DNA of 64,000 nt from Sulfitobacter albidus (GTDB lineage: Bacteria > Pseudomonadota > Alphaproteobacteria > Rhodobacterales > Rhodobacteraceae): NCBI RefSeq assembly GCF_018200035.1, contig NZ_CP073581.1, positions 1,298,501 through 1,362,500 on the forward strand. The letters run 5' to 3'. The translations under genes and the position numbers were made by a program. The notes beneath the pieces are model-generated. The model had not been told where the DNA came from. It ran no database searches and saw only the letters and a list, made by a program, of their open reading frames with translations. Within the stretch, counting starts at the first letter, position 1, and each line of letters begins with the position of its first letter. Of the stretch, positions 17,278-25,772 are shown piece after piece.

Positions 17278-19136
17278 GCTTCGGCCTTCTCAAGCTTTTC
17301 TTCGGCGGCCATCCACATCGCCTCGGCGCGTTCCAGCGCCTCCATCACTTCGGCGTATTTGCGGTTCCAGACCTCCAGCTCGCCGACCTTGTCCTTTTCG
17401 TAGAGCGCCGGATCGGCCAGCTTTTTGGCCAGCTTGTCGCGCATTTCGTTGATCTTGGTCACGCGGGCTTCGGATTTGCGCGCCTCCGAGCGCAGGGCCA
17501 GGATCTCGTCGCGGCTGGCGCGTTTTGGCTTGGGCGCTTCGGCCTTCGGCTTGGCGTTCTTGCTCACGGGTTTTTCGACCGTCAGCAGCATCTTGCGGTA
17601 CGCCTCCAGATCATCCTCGTAGGGTTTGACCGTGCCGTCGGATACCAGCCACAGACGGTCCGCCACCATCGACAGCAGGTGCATGTCGTGGCTGACGAGG
17701 ATCACCGCGCCGTTGTAGCGCGTCAGCGCCTCCACCAGCGCCTCGCGGCTCTCGATGTCGAGGTGGTTGGTCGGCTCGTCGAGGATCAGCAGATGCGGCG
17801 CGTCGAGCGTCGCCAGCAGCAGCGACAGCCGCGCCTTTTGTCCGCCCGACAGGCGGCCCACTTCGGTCTCCGCCTGCTCGGGACCAAGGCCAAATCCCGC
17901 CAGCTGCGCGCGCAGTTTCGACGGCATCACGCCCGGCCGCGCCGAAATCATGTGTTGCAGCGGGGTCTCGTCGATGTGCAGCTCGTCCACCTGATGCTGG
18001 GCAAAAAACCCGATGCGCAGCTTGTTGGAATTGATCGCCTTGCCCCCAAACAGCACCAGCCGGTTGCTAAGCAGTTTCGACAGGGTCGATTTGCCCTGAC
18101 CGTTCTTGCCCAGCAGCGCGATGCGGTCGTCCTGGTCAATGCGCAGGTTCAGACGGCTCAGCACCGGGTTGCCCTCGGTATAGCCGGTCGATCCGCCCTC
18201 GATCGAGATGATCGGCGGGCTCAGCTCGTCGGGCTGCGGGAAGGTGAACACCTTGCGCGCCGCTTCCTCCGGCGGGGTGATCATGTCCATCTTTTCGATC
18301 ATCTTCAGGCGGGATTGCGCCTGTTTCGCCTTGGATGCCTTGGCTTTGAAGCGGTCGACAAAGGCCTGCATGTGATCCTTACGGGCCTGTTGTTTCTTGG
18401 CCATCGCGGCCTGCACGGCGCGGCGTTCGGCGCGCTGGCGCGCGAATTGGTCGTAGGGGCCCTGATAATAGGTCAGCTGCCGCTCTTCGAGGTGCAGGAT
18501 GCCGCCCACGGCGCGATTGAGCAGCCCGCGGTCGTGGCTGATGATGATGACCGTATGGGGATATTTGGCGAGGTATTGCTCCAGCCACAGCGCCCCTTCG
18601 AGGTCGAGGTAGTTGGTTGGCTCGTCGAGCAGCAGCAGATCGGGCTGCGCGAACAGCACCCCGGCCAGCGCCACGCGCATCCGCCAGCCGCCTGAATAGG
18701 CGGAGCAGGGCTGCTGCTGGTCTTGGTCGTCGAAGCCCAACCCCTTGAGGATGCTCGCCGCGCGGCCCTCGGCGCTCCATGCGTCGATGTCGGCCAGCCG
18801 CGACTGGATGTCGGCGATGCGCCCCGGATCGGTGGCGGTCTCGGCTTCGGCCATCAGCTCGGCGCGCTCGATATCGGCGGCCAGCACCGTGTCGATGAGC
18901 GAGACCTCGGACGACGGCACCTCCTGCGCGACACCGCCGATGCGGGCGCGCGAGGGCAGGGAGATCTCACCCCCGTCCAGCGCCAGCTCGCCCCGGATCA
19001 GGCGGAACAGCGTCGTCTTGCCCGCGCCGTTGCGCCCGACAAGGCCCACCTTGTGGCCCTCGGGTATGGTGGCGGAGGCTTCCTCGAACAAGGGGCGCCC
19101 CTCGACGGAGTAATTCAGATCTGTGATGCGTAACAT
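17274..19136 (-). CDS. ABC-F family ATPase
   Basis: A soluble protein of 620 residues with two ATP-binding cassettes and no membrane segment, the ABC-F pattern of ribosome-associated factors (EttA, Uup, YheS). Cassette 1 has GRNGAGKTT, the signature YSGGWRMRVALA and LLLLDEPTNYLD; cassette 2 has GKNGQGKST, RLSGGQKARLSLL and LLILDEPTNHLD. The linker between them is rich in Lys/Gln, and the C-terminus is a charged coiled coil (EARKSEARVTKINEM...). The YheS-like layout fits best. ATG 19136 (MLRITDLNYS) is preferred over a start 12 codons upstream. It is cotranscribed with the MarC gene. Confidence 0.9.
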   Translation of the reverse strand: MLRITDLNYSVEGRPLFEEASATIPEGHKVGLVGRNGAGKTTLFRLIRGELALDGGEISLPSRARIGGVAQEVPSSEVSLIDTVLAADIERAELMAEAETATDPGRIADIQSRLADIDAWSAEGRAASILKGLGFDDQDQQQPCSAYSGGWRMRVALAGVLFAQPDLLLLDEPTNYLDLEGALWLEQYLAKYPHTVIIISHDRGLLNRAVGGILHLEERQLTYYQGPYDQFARQRAERRAVQAAMAKKQQARKDHMQAFVDRFKAKASKAKQAQSRLKMIEKMDMITPPEEAARKVFTFPQPDELSPPIISIEGGSTGYTEGNPVLSRLNLRIDQDDRIALLGKNGQGKSTLSKLLSNRLVLFGGKAINSNKLRIGFFAQHQVDELHIDETPLQHMISARPGVMPSKLRAQLAGFGLGPEQAETEVGRLSGGQKARLSLLLATLDAPHLLILDEPTNHLDIESREALVEALTRYNGAVILVSHDMHLLSMVADRLWLVSDGTVKPYEDDLEAYRKMLLTVEKPVSKNAKPKAEAPKPKRASRDEILALRSEARKSEARVTKINEMRDKLAKKLADPALYEKDKVGELEVWNRKYAEVMEALERAEAMWMAAEEKLEKAEA

Positions 19137-19184
19137 GGCCGAGCAAGTGAAGGAGCGCTCCGGCCATGTCAATGCTTGGCTGTG

Positions 19185-19466
19185 TCAGTTCAAAAGGCCG
19201 GGCAGGGCTGTCGCGTCATAGCTTTGGAACGCGACGAGCGGGCTGTTGCTGGCCAGGCTGAAGGCAAAGACGTGCAACTGCTCGCCCGCAAGCGTCGCGC
19301 GGCAAAAGCGGTCCTCGCCCGCCAGTGCCTCCGGGCAGGCTTCAAGGTCGACGTGGGGCACGGCGGCTTCGAAGGTTTCGTAATCGAGGGTGAGCGGTGC
19401 AGGGGCGTCGGCAAAGGCCGTCTGGGCGAGAGCGCAGGCGAGGACGGTGAGAGCTAGTCGTTTCAT
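19185..19466 (-). CDS. Small exported protein, unknown
   Basis: A 93-residue protein with a signal peptide (MKRLALTVLACALAQTAFA, cut before DAP). The mature 74 residues contain two cysteines (ACPEAL, RFCRATL) that could pair and a hydrophobic middle (LHVFAFSLASNSPLVAF). I do not recognise a family. An AAAGGA-like ribosome site precedes ATG 19466, and the AT-rich 180 bp shared with ndk probably hold its promoter. It ends 48 bp before the ABC-F start and may be cotranscribed with it. Confidence 0.65.
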   Translation of the reverse strand: MKRLALTVLACALAQTAFADAPAPLTLDYETFEAAVPHVDLEACPEALAGEDRFCRATLAGEQLHVFAFSLASNSPLVAFQSYDATALPGLLN

Positions 19467-19648
19467 TTGGGAGGTATCCTTTGGGTAGATTAAATTCAGA
19501 TGCGACGGTATCGCTTTAAAACCTTACTAAATTAATCAGGTTTAGCAAGGGCGCTGTTTCGCACCGCTGCAAAGCACCTTCACAAATGCCTTTCCCCTAT
19601 GGTGCACGCGTGCTAGACGCGCCCCAAATTCAACATAGGAGAGACCCA

Positions 19649-20071
19649 ATGGCTCTTGAGCGCACATTCTCGATCATCAAGCCCGACGCGACGAAACGGA
19701 ACCTCACCGGCGCCATCGTCAAGAAATTCGAAGACGCGGGCCTGCGCGTCGTCGCATCCAAGCGTATCCACCTGACAAAGGCACAGGCGGGCGAGTTCTA
19801 TAAGGTCCACGCCGAGCGTCCGTTCTACGACGAGCTGTGCGAATTCATGGCTTCCGCGCCGATCGTCGCACAGGTTCTGGAAGGCGAAAACGCCATCGCG
19901 AAAAACCGCGAAGTCATGGGCGCCACCAACCCCGCAGACGCAGAGCCCGGCACGATCCGCGCCGAGTTTGCCGAAAGCGTTGGCGAAAACTCCGTGCACG
20001 GCTCGGACGCGCCAGAGACGGCAGCGGTCGAGATCGCGTATTTCTTCTCCGGTCTGGAGCTGGTGGGCTAA
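19649..20071 (+). CDS. ndk: Nucleoside diphosphate kinase
   Basis: Ndk equilibrates nucleoside tri- and diphosphates by a phosphohistidine intermediate. The product is 140 residues, the family length, starting [17 protein letters not shown] and carrying the catalytic block [16 protein letters not shown] with the active-site histidine. ATG 19649 has AGGAGAG 8 bases upstream. The gene is a single unit: a 182-bp AT-rich gap precedes it and a terminator follows 25 bp after the stop. Confidence 0.97.
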   Translation: MALERTFSIIKPDATKRNLTGAIVKKFEDAGLRVVASKRIHLTKAQAGEFYKVHAERPFYDELCEFMASAPIVAQVLEGENAIAKNREVMGATNPADAEPGTIRAEFAESVGENSVHGSDAPETAAVEIAYFFSGLELVG

Positions 20072-20096
20072 GGCCACACCACAGGATTGTTGTGGA

Positions 20097-20125
20097 AAGG
20101 GCGGCCCGTCGGGTCGCCCTTTTTG
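20097..20125 (+). terminator. Intrinsic terminator of ndk
   Basis: A stem AGGGCGGCCC / GGGTCGCCCT with loop GTC is followed by TTTTT at 20120-20124, 25 bp after the ndk stop. Confidence 0.85.
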
Positions 20126-20180
20126 CTTTTCCGCGAGCGTTGGGCGTGGTCAACTGGCCCAAGTTTCGGAGGATCCCGCC

Positions 20181-21014
20181 ATGACCACCCCCTGCATCAT
20201 CTGCGTGGCCATTACCGGGTCTGTCCCGCGCAAGGCCGATAACCCGGCGGTGCCCGTCACCGTCTCCGAGCAGATCGAGAGCACCCACGCGGCCTTTGAG
20301 GCTGGCGCGTCGATCATGCACGCCCATGTGCGCAACGACGACGAAACCCCGTCGAGCGATCCCGACCGCTTTGCCGCGCTGAAGGAGGGGATCGAGAAAC
20401 ACTGCCCCGGTATGATTGTGCAGCTGTCGACGGGGGGACGGTCCGGCGCGGGCAAGGAACGCGGCGGGATGCTGCCGCTGCGTCCCGACATGGCGTCACT
20501 GTCCGTCGGGTCGAACAACTTTCCCACGCGGGTCTACGAGAACCCGCCGGATCTGGTGGGCTGGCTGGCATCCGAGATGCTCAAGTATGACGTGAAGCCC
20601 GAGATCGAAGCCTTTGATCTAAGCCACATCTTTCACGCCAAGCTGATGGCGGATCGGGGCGAGCTGGCGGGCGTGCCTTACGTGCAGTTCGTTATGGGGG
20701 TGAAGAACGCGATGCCCGCCGACAAACAGGTATTCGATTTCTACGTGGCCACCGTGGCGCGGCTGTTCGGGGCCGATGCGCCATGGTGCGCGGCGGGTGT
20801 GGGCGCGCAGCAGATCGTCGTGAACGATTGGGCGATTGCCGCCGGGGGCCACGCGCGCACCGGGTTAGAGGACAACGTGCGCTGGGATCGCGAGACGCTG
20901 GCACCCTCGAACGCGGCACTGGTGCAGCGCACCGCCGAGATCTGCGCGCGATACGAGCGGCCCGTGGCCACGCCCGCGCAGGCGCGCGACATCCTCGGGC
21001 TGCGCGCGGTTTAG
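20181..21014 (+). CDS. BKACE family beta-keto acid cleavage enzyme (DUF849)
   Basis: A 277-residue TIM-barrel enzyme of the 3-keto-5-aminohexanoate cleavage (Kce) family. These zinc enzymes condense a beta-keto acid with acetyl-CoA and split it to acetoacetate and a new CoA ester. Zinc ligands are visible as IMHAHVRND near residue 50, and the family blocks VQLSTGGRS, EIEAFDLSHI and GVGAQQIVVND follow. RBS GGAGGA precedes ATG 20181. No lysine-fermentation or carnitine genes flank it, so the substrate is open; many subgroups of this family remain without an assigned reaction. Its TAG overlaps the stop of the convergent gene. Confidence 0.85.
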   Translation: MTTPCIICVAITGSVPRKADNPAVPVTVSEQIESTHAAFEAGASIMHAHVRNDDETPSSDPDRFAALKEGIEKHCPGMIVQLSTGGRSGAGKERGGMLPLRPDMASLSVGSNNFPTRVYENPPDLVGWLASEMLKYDVKPEIEAFDLSHIFHAKLMADRGELAGVPYVQFVMGVKNAMPADKQVFDFYVATVARLFGADAPWCAAGVGAQQIVVNDWAIAAGGHARTGLEDNVRWDRETLAPSNAALVQRTAEICARYERPVATPAQARDILGLRAV

Positions 21015-21634
21015 CGCGTCGCGGCCCAGAGGGCAGTGAGCGCCGCGACCGGGTCGTCACTGCCCCAGATCTCGTCGCCGATGCCAAAAAAGTCGGTCAG
21101 CGGGGCGAGGGTGCGGATCATCTCGACGTCCAGCGCGCCTTCGGCCACGCAGGGGATCTCGATCATCTCGGACCACCATTGGAACATTTCGGCCTCGGCA
21201 TGGCTGCCGTCGTCGAGCGCCGAAGGGCGCGTGGGACCAAACGCGATGTAGTCGGCACCGGCCTCGCCCGCGCTCATCCCGTCGTGGCGCGAGCCCGCGC
21301 AAAAGCTGCCGACGATGGCATCCTCGCCCAAAGTCTTGCGTGCAAAGCGCACCGAGCGGGCGGCATCGCTCAGATGCACACCGTCGAGGCCCAGACGTTC
21401 GGCCAGCAGCGTGTGATCCGCGATCACCAGCGCCACCTCGCGCGCGTCTGTCACCGCGCGCAGGGTGTCGGCGGCGCGGGCCAGTCGGTCCTCGTCGCGG
21501 GTGGCGAGTGCCAGGCGCACGCAGGCGGTGGCGTGGGCATCCAGCACCCGGGCGAGCGTGTCGGGAAAACTCGAAAGCTCGATCTCGGAGGGGGTGATGA
21601 GGTAGAGCTGCGGCTGTTCGGGGGCGTCTTGCAT
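21011..21634 (-). CDS. Thiamine phosphate synthase-like protein
   Basis: A 207-residue TIM-barrel protein of the ThiE/TenI superfamily, which joins HMP pyrophosphate and thiazole phosphate to thiamine phosphate. It has LYLITPSEIE at the start, VIADHTLLAERLGLDGVHLSD and a final glycine-rich region. The phosphate-binding block, usually 'G.S.H', is replaced by SFCAGSRHDGMSAGEAGADYIAFGPT. This keeps the ADYIAFGP signature but alters the pyrophosphate loop. Rhodobacterales carry such divergent copies beside true thi operons, so it may be a paralogue without synthase activity. It has no thi neighbours here. Confidence 0.75.
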   Translation of the reverse strand: MQDAPEQPQLYLITPSEIELSSFPDTLARVLDAHATACVRLALATRDEDRLARAADTLRAVTDAREVALVIADHTLLAERLGLDGVHLSDAARSVRFARKTLGEDAIVGSFCAGSRHDGMSAGEAGADYIAFGPTRPSALDDGSHAEAEMFQWWSEMIEIPCVAEGALDVEMIRTLAPLTDFFGIGDEIWGSDDPVAALTALWAATR

Positions 21635-21736
21635 GGTGTCTCCGGGATCTTTGTTGCGCCCGCAGTAGCGCAGTTTGCGCGCGCCGCCAAGGCTGAGCCG
21701 CTTGGCAAGGGCAGCGGCGCGCGGTAGAGGGGCTGC

Positions 21737-22489
21737 ATGAACACGCCCGCCGAAATCCCCGCCATTCCCGCCGTGATCCTCGTGCGCCCGCAGATGGGCG
21801 AGAACATCGGGGCGGCGGCGCGCGCGATGCTGAATTTCGGCCTCGATCACATGCGCATCGTGGCGCCGCGCGACGGCTGGCCGAACCCGGCGGCGGTGGC
21901 GATGGCGTCGGGTGCGGGGCGGGTGCTGGACGGTGCACAGGTGACGGCGGATGTGGCGCAGGCGGTGGGCGATTGCACGTTCGTCTACGCCACCACCGCG
22001 CGCCCCCGCGACATGACCAAACCGGTGTTCACGCCCGAGGCCGCGATGGCCGACGCGCATGCGCGGATCAAGGCGGGCCAGCGGGTCGGGATCCTGTTCG
22101 GCCCCGAACGTGCGGGGCTGGAGAATGACGACATCGCGCAGGCCAATGCCATCATTTCGGTCCCGGTGAACCCCGATTTCGCCTCACTCAACCTAGCGCA
22201 ATGCGTGCTGCTGGTGGGCTATGAATTCATGCGCCAGCGCGCCACCGTCGCGCCCGTACAGGACGGGCTGGCGGGCACCGATTGGGCGCAGCACGCCGAG
22301 ATCGAGCATCTGGCCAAACACTTCGAAGAGCGCATGGATGTGGCGGGCTTCTTTTTTCCCGACCACAAGGCCCAGTCGATGAAGACCAACCTGCGCAATA
22401 TGTGGTCGCGCCTGCCGCTGACCCGCGCGGATGTGCAGATGCTGCACGGCACCTTGCGGCAGATGGTCCGCTGGAAGGAACGCGGCTAG
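21737..22489 (+). CDS. trmJ: tRNA (Cm/Um32) methyltransferase TrmJ-like, SPOUT family
   Basis: A 250-residue SpoU-type 2'-O-ribose methyltransferase. Motif 1 is ILVRPQMGENIGAAARAMLNFG, motif 2 ILFGPERAGLENDD, and motif 3 SLNLAQCVLLVGYEF; together they form the SPOUT trefoil knot that binds SAM. The roughly 80-residue C-terminal extension is typical of TrmJ, which methylates position 32 in tRNA anticodon loops. ATG 21737 follows GAGGGG. It stands 54 bp before ctaA and is divergent from the ThiE-like gene. Confidence 0.88.
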   Translation: MNTPAEIPAIPAVILVRPQMGENIGAAARAMLNFGLDHMRIVAPRDGWPNPAAVAMASGAGRVLDGAQVTADVAQAVGDCTFVYATTARPRDMTKPVFTPEAAMADAHARIKAGQRVGILFGPERAGLENDDIAQANAIISVPVNPDFASLNLAQCVLLVGYEFMRQRATVAPVQDGLAGTDWAQHAEIEHLAKHFEERMDVAGFFFPDHKAQSMKTNLRNMWSRLPLTRADVQMLHGTLRQMVRWKERG

Positions 22490-22543
22490 ACGATTTCGCC
22501 GCAAGGGCATACCTCTATCCCCGACAAAGTGACGGAGACCGAC

Positions 22544-23698
22544 ATGGCGACCAATCGCAAGCTATTCGAAGAAGTGGGCGAGGGGCAAAGCACCCGGCCC
22601 GTGGCCACCAAGGGCGTGATCGACGCCGGAAAGCGCGGCGCACGCGGCGCGATCCGGGTCTGGCTGATGATCCTGTTTGCGCTGGTGTTTCTGATGATCC
22701 TCGTGGGCGGGGCGACCCGGCTGACCGATAGCGGCCTGTCGATCACCGAATGGCGCCCCGTGACCGGCGCGCTGCCTCCGCTGAGCGCCGCCGAATGGCA
22801 ATCCGAATTCGAGAAATACCAGCAGATCGACGAATACCAGTTGCAGAACAAGGGCATGAGCATGGCCGAGTTCAAGGTGATCTATTGGTGGGAATGGGGC
22901 CATCGCCAGCTGGGTCGCGTGATCGGGCTGGTCTGGTTCCTGGGATTTGCGTGGTTCGCGCTGCGCCGCCAGATCCCTACGGGCTGGACGCCACGATTGC
23001 TGCTGTTGGGCGGTCTTGGCGGGCTGCAAGGCGCGATCGGCTGGTGGATGGTCGCCTCTGGCGTGACCACGGGCGAGGGGATGCTGGACGTGGCCAGCTA
23101 CCGCCTTGCCACCCATCTGGGGCTGGCGTTCGTGATCCTGGGGTTCATCACCTGGTACGCGCTGCTCTTGGGCCGCTCCGAGCGGGATCTTTTGCAGGTC
23201 CGCCGCGCCCGCGAGGCGGGGCTGAGCAAGCGCGCGACGGGGCTGATGCATTTTACCTTCCTGCAAATCCTGCTGGGCGCGCTGGTGGCGGGGATCGACG
23301 CCGGGCGCACCTACAACGACTGGCCGCTGATGGCCGGTAGCTTCCTGCCGCCATTCCCGTTCGAGCTTGAGCCGGTCTGGCGCAATTTTTTCGAGAATGC
23401 CGGGCTGGTGCAGTTCATCCACCGTATCACGGCGTATCTGCTTTTCGCCTACGGCGCGTTCGTCTGGGTGCAGGGGCGCAAATCGACCCATCCGGCCACG
23501 CGCTTTGCCTTTAACGCTGTGATGGCCGTGCTGACATTGCAGGTGGTCTGGGGCGTCCTCACCGTGCTCTACGCCGCACCGGTACAGATCGCGCTTGTGC
23601 ACCAGGGGCTGGCCGTGATCCTGTGGGTGCTTATCCTGCGGGCGCGCCATCTGGCAATGTATCCGCAGATCGCATCCCTGAGAGGAACCACCGCATGA
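22544..23698 (+). CDS. ctaA: Heme A synthase (COX15/CtaA)
   Basis: CtaA oxidises heme O to heme A for aa3-type cytochrome oxidase. The 384-residue inner-membrane protein has eight predicted helices in two four-helix halves: VWLMILFALVFLMILVGGATRLTDSGLS, then GWWMV..SG and YRLATHLGLAFVIL in the first half, and VQFIHRITAYLLF and IALVHQGLAVILWVLI in the second, each half with its heme-ligand histidines. The start is ATG 22544 with GGAG 7 bases upstream. Its TGA overlaps the ATG of the peptidase gene. Confidence 0.95.
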   Translation: MATNRKLFEEVGEGQSTRPVATKGVIDAGKRGARGAIRVWLMILFALVFLMILVGGATRLTDSGLSITEWRPVTGALPPLSAAEWQSEFEKYQQIDEYQLQNKGMSMAEFKVIYWWEWGHRQLGRVIGLVWFLGFAWFALRRQIPTGWTPRLLLLGGLGGLQGAIGWWMVASGVTTGEGMLDVASYRLATHLGLAFVILGFITWYALLLGRSERDLLQVRRAREAGLSKRATGLMHFTFLQILLGALVAGIDAGRTYNDWPLMAGSFLPPFPFELEPVWRNFFENAGLVQFIHRITAYLLFAYGAFVWVQGRKSTHPATRFAFNAVMAVLTLQVVWGVLTVLYAAPVQIALVHQGLAVILWVLILRARHLAMYPQIASLRGTTA

Positions 23699-25182
23699 GC
23701 GACTACGATGACCTGATGGCGTTTACCCGCGACACAATGGCCCTGCAGCAGGTGTCAGGGCGGCTGGGCTGGGATCAGGAAACGATGATGCCGCGCGGTG
23801 CCGCACCCCAGCGGGCCGAGGAAATGGCCGCGATGGAATCGGTGCTGCACGCGCGCCGCACGGCACCGCAGGTGGGCGACTGGCTGGGCAAGATCGACGC
23901 CGAAAGCCTTGACGACGTGGGTCGCGCCAATCTGCGCGAGATCCGCCGTACCTACGAGCGCACGATGAAGGTACCCGCCACGCTCGCCGCGCGTATCGCA
24001 CGGGTGACGTCAGAGGCGCAGGGCATCTGGGCCGAGGCGCGGGCCGCCGACGATGTGGCGGCCTTTCTGCCGACGCTGTCGGAGGTCATCATGCTCAAAC
24101 GCGAGGAAGGGCAGGCGCTGGCGGCGGGCGGCGACGTCTATGACGCGATGTTGCAGGATTACGAGCCGGGTGCCACCGGCGCCGAGTTGCAGGCGATGTT
24201 CAACGAGATGCGCCCGGTGCTGAGCGATCTGCGCGCGGCCGTGCGCGATGCCGAAGCGCCGCCGCGGCTGGAGGGCAGTTTTGACGAGGGCGCGCAGATG
24301 AAGCTGACGCGCCAACTGGCCAAGGCGTTCGGCTATGACATGAGCCACGGGCGCGTGGACAAGGCGGTGCATCCGTTCAGCTCCGGCTCGGGCCTTGATG
24401 TGCGCATCACCACGCGTACCAATCCGGCTGATCCGTTCAACTGTTTCTACTCCACCATCCACGAGGTCGGCCACGCCGCCTATGAACAGAACATCGACCG
24501 CGCGCATCTGCTGACGCCGCTGGGGCGCGGGGTGTCGATGGGGGTGCACGAAAGCCAAAGTCGCATCTACGAAAACCAGATCGGGCGCAGCCGGGCGTTC
24601 ACCGGTTGGCTGTTCGCGCAGATGAGGCAGGCGTTCGGGGAGTTCGGGATCGCGGATGCCGATGCCTTCTACGGTGCGGTCAACCGCGTGAATGACGGCT
24701 ATATCCGCACGGAAGCCGACGAGCTGCAGTATAACCTGCACGTCATGCTGCGCTTTGATCTGGAGCGTGCGCTGATGCAGGGCGATCTGTTGGTGAGCGA
24801 GCTGGAAGGCGCGTGGAATGACCGCTTCGAGGCTGACTTCGGCTATGCCGTGGACAAACCCTCGCATGGGGTGTTGCAGGATGTGCATTGGTCGGTGGGT
24901 CTGTTTGGGTATTTTCCGACCTATAGCCTTGGGAACGTCTACGCCGGATGCCTCAACACGGCGATGCAGGCGGCGCTGCCGGACCTGGACGCGGCACTGG
25001 CGCAGGGGGATACGAGCCCCGCAACCGCATGGCTGCGCGAATCCGTGCAGAAATATGGGGGCCTGATGCAGCCGAAGGAGACGATTGAATCCGCATCTGC
25101 ACAAAAAATAAGCGCTGCGCCCCTTCTGGGCTATCTGAAAGGCAAATTTGGCGGACTCTACGGGCTCCCGTCCGGCGGGTAG
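23695..25182 (+). CDS. M32 family metallocarboxypeptidase
   Basis: A 495-residue cytoplasmic zinc carboxypeptidase of the Taq family. The zinc site HEVGH is at residues 256-260 (TIHEVGHAAYEQ), with the downstream Glu in MGVHESQSRIYEN; other family blocks are HPFSSG, DVRITTR and NYTLHVMLRF-like DELQYNLHVMLRFDLE. It removes C-terminal residues other than proline with wide range. It overlaps ctaA by ATGA, so it is translationally coupled to heme A synthase, though no functional link is known. Confidence 0.92.
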   Translation: MSDYDDLMAFTRDTMALQQVSGRLGWDQETMMPRGAAPQRAEEMAAMESVLHARRTAPQVGDWLGKIDAESLDDVGRANLREIRRTYERTMKVPATLAARIARVTSEAQGIWAEARAADDVAAFLPTLSEVIMLKREEGQALAAGGDVYDAMLQDYEPGATGAELQAMFNEMRPVLSDLRAAVRDAEAPPRLEGSFDEGAQMKLTRQLAKAFGYDMSHGRVDKAVHPFSSGSGLDVRITTRTNPADPFNCFYSTIHEVGHAAYEQNIDRAHLLTPLGRGVSMGVHESQSRIYENQIGRSRAFTGWLFAQMRQAFGEFGIADADAFYGAVNRVNDGYIRTEADELQYNLHVMLRFDLERALMQGDLLVSELEGAWNDRFEADFGYAVDKPSHGVLQDVHWSVGLFGYFPTYSLGNVYAGCLNTAMQAALPDLDAALAQGDTSPATAWLRESVQKYGGLMQPKETIESASAQKISAAPLLGYLKGKFGGLYGLPSGG

Positions 25183-25326
25183 CCGCTTAAAACCCTGAGT
25201 GGTGTTTTGAAGTGCAACCATTCATGAGAGATTTACGTTTGTATGAAGTAAATCCATTTGATGCGGCTCCGCGCTTGGCCATGGTCAGCGCGGCGCTTTC
25301 GTCACGAGACAGAATTGAGGACTGAC

Positions 25327-25680
25327 ATGAAAAATATTCTTGCGATATCCACCGCCGCCCTGCTGGCGACAGCCACAAGCGGCCTTGCGCAGGCAACTCA
25401 GCAAGCGGTGCTTGGCGCCTCCGACAATGCGACGTATTCGGTGCGCGTCGAGGGCTCCAACGGGGTGATCTACAACTGCAAACCAGACACATCCGTGCGC
25501 CCAGATGGGACACGCATCCGGGAATGTATCCGCGAGGGCGAGGGCGGCACGCTGTTTTCCTCCGGTGACGGCATCGGTGGCGCGGCCCCCGCAATCGCCG
25601 GCGGGATCGTTGCACTGGCCATTATCGCCAGCGACAGTGGATCTTCGACCACCACGACAACCGGTTCTTCCGACAATTGA
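25327..25680 (+). CDS. Small exported protein with C-terminal Gly/Ala helix
   Basis: A 117-residue protein with a signal peptide (ISTAALLATATSGLA, cut before QAT). The mature part has a two-cysteine segment (IYNCKPDTS..., IRECIREG), a glycine-rich linker, a hydrophobic stretch (APAIAGGIVALAIIAS) and a Ser/Thr-rich tail. It looks like a conserved Rhodobacterales exported protein; I know of no function. A 144-bp gap separates it from the peptidase gene, and a perfect hairpin terminator follows, so it is likely monocistronic. Confidence 0.7.
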   Translation: MKNILAISTAALLATATSGLAQATQQAVLGASDNATYSVRVEGSNGVIYNCKPDTSVRPDGTRIRECIREGEGGTLFSSGDGIGGAAPAIAGGIVALAIIASDSGSSTTTTTGSSDN

Positions 25681-25718
25681 TCAATCGTCCCTGACGGGCG
25701 CTTGAACTGACACAAAGC

Positions 25719-25753
25719 AAAAAGGGCCGCTCCGGGATGGAGCGGCCCTTTTT
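25719..25753. terminator. Strong bidirectional terminator
   Basis: A perfect 15-bp stem (AAAAAGGGCCGCTCC / GGAGCGGCCCTTTTT, loop GGGAT) sits between the convergent ends of the exported-protein gene and gyrA. A and T runs at the two feet serve both directions. Confidence 0.92.
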
Positions 25754-25772
25754 CCGTAATATCTAACGTCGA

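Noticed and set aside
21011..21634. Naming this gene thiE
   Set aside because: The fold is right, but the phosphate-binding loop differs and no thiamine genes are near, so only a ThiE-like call is supported.
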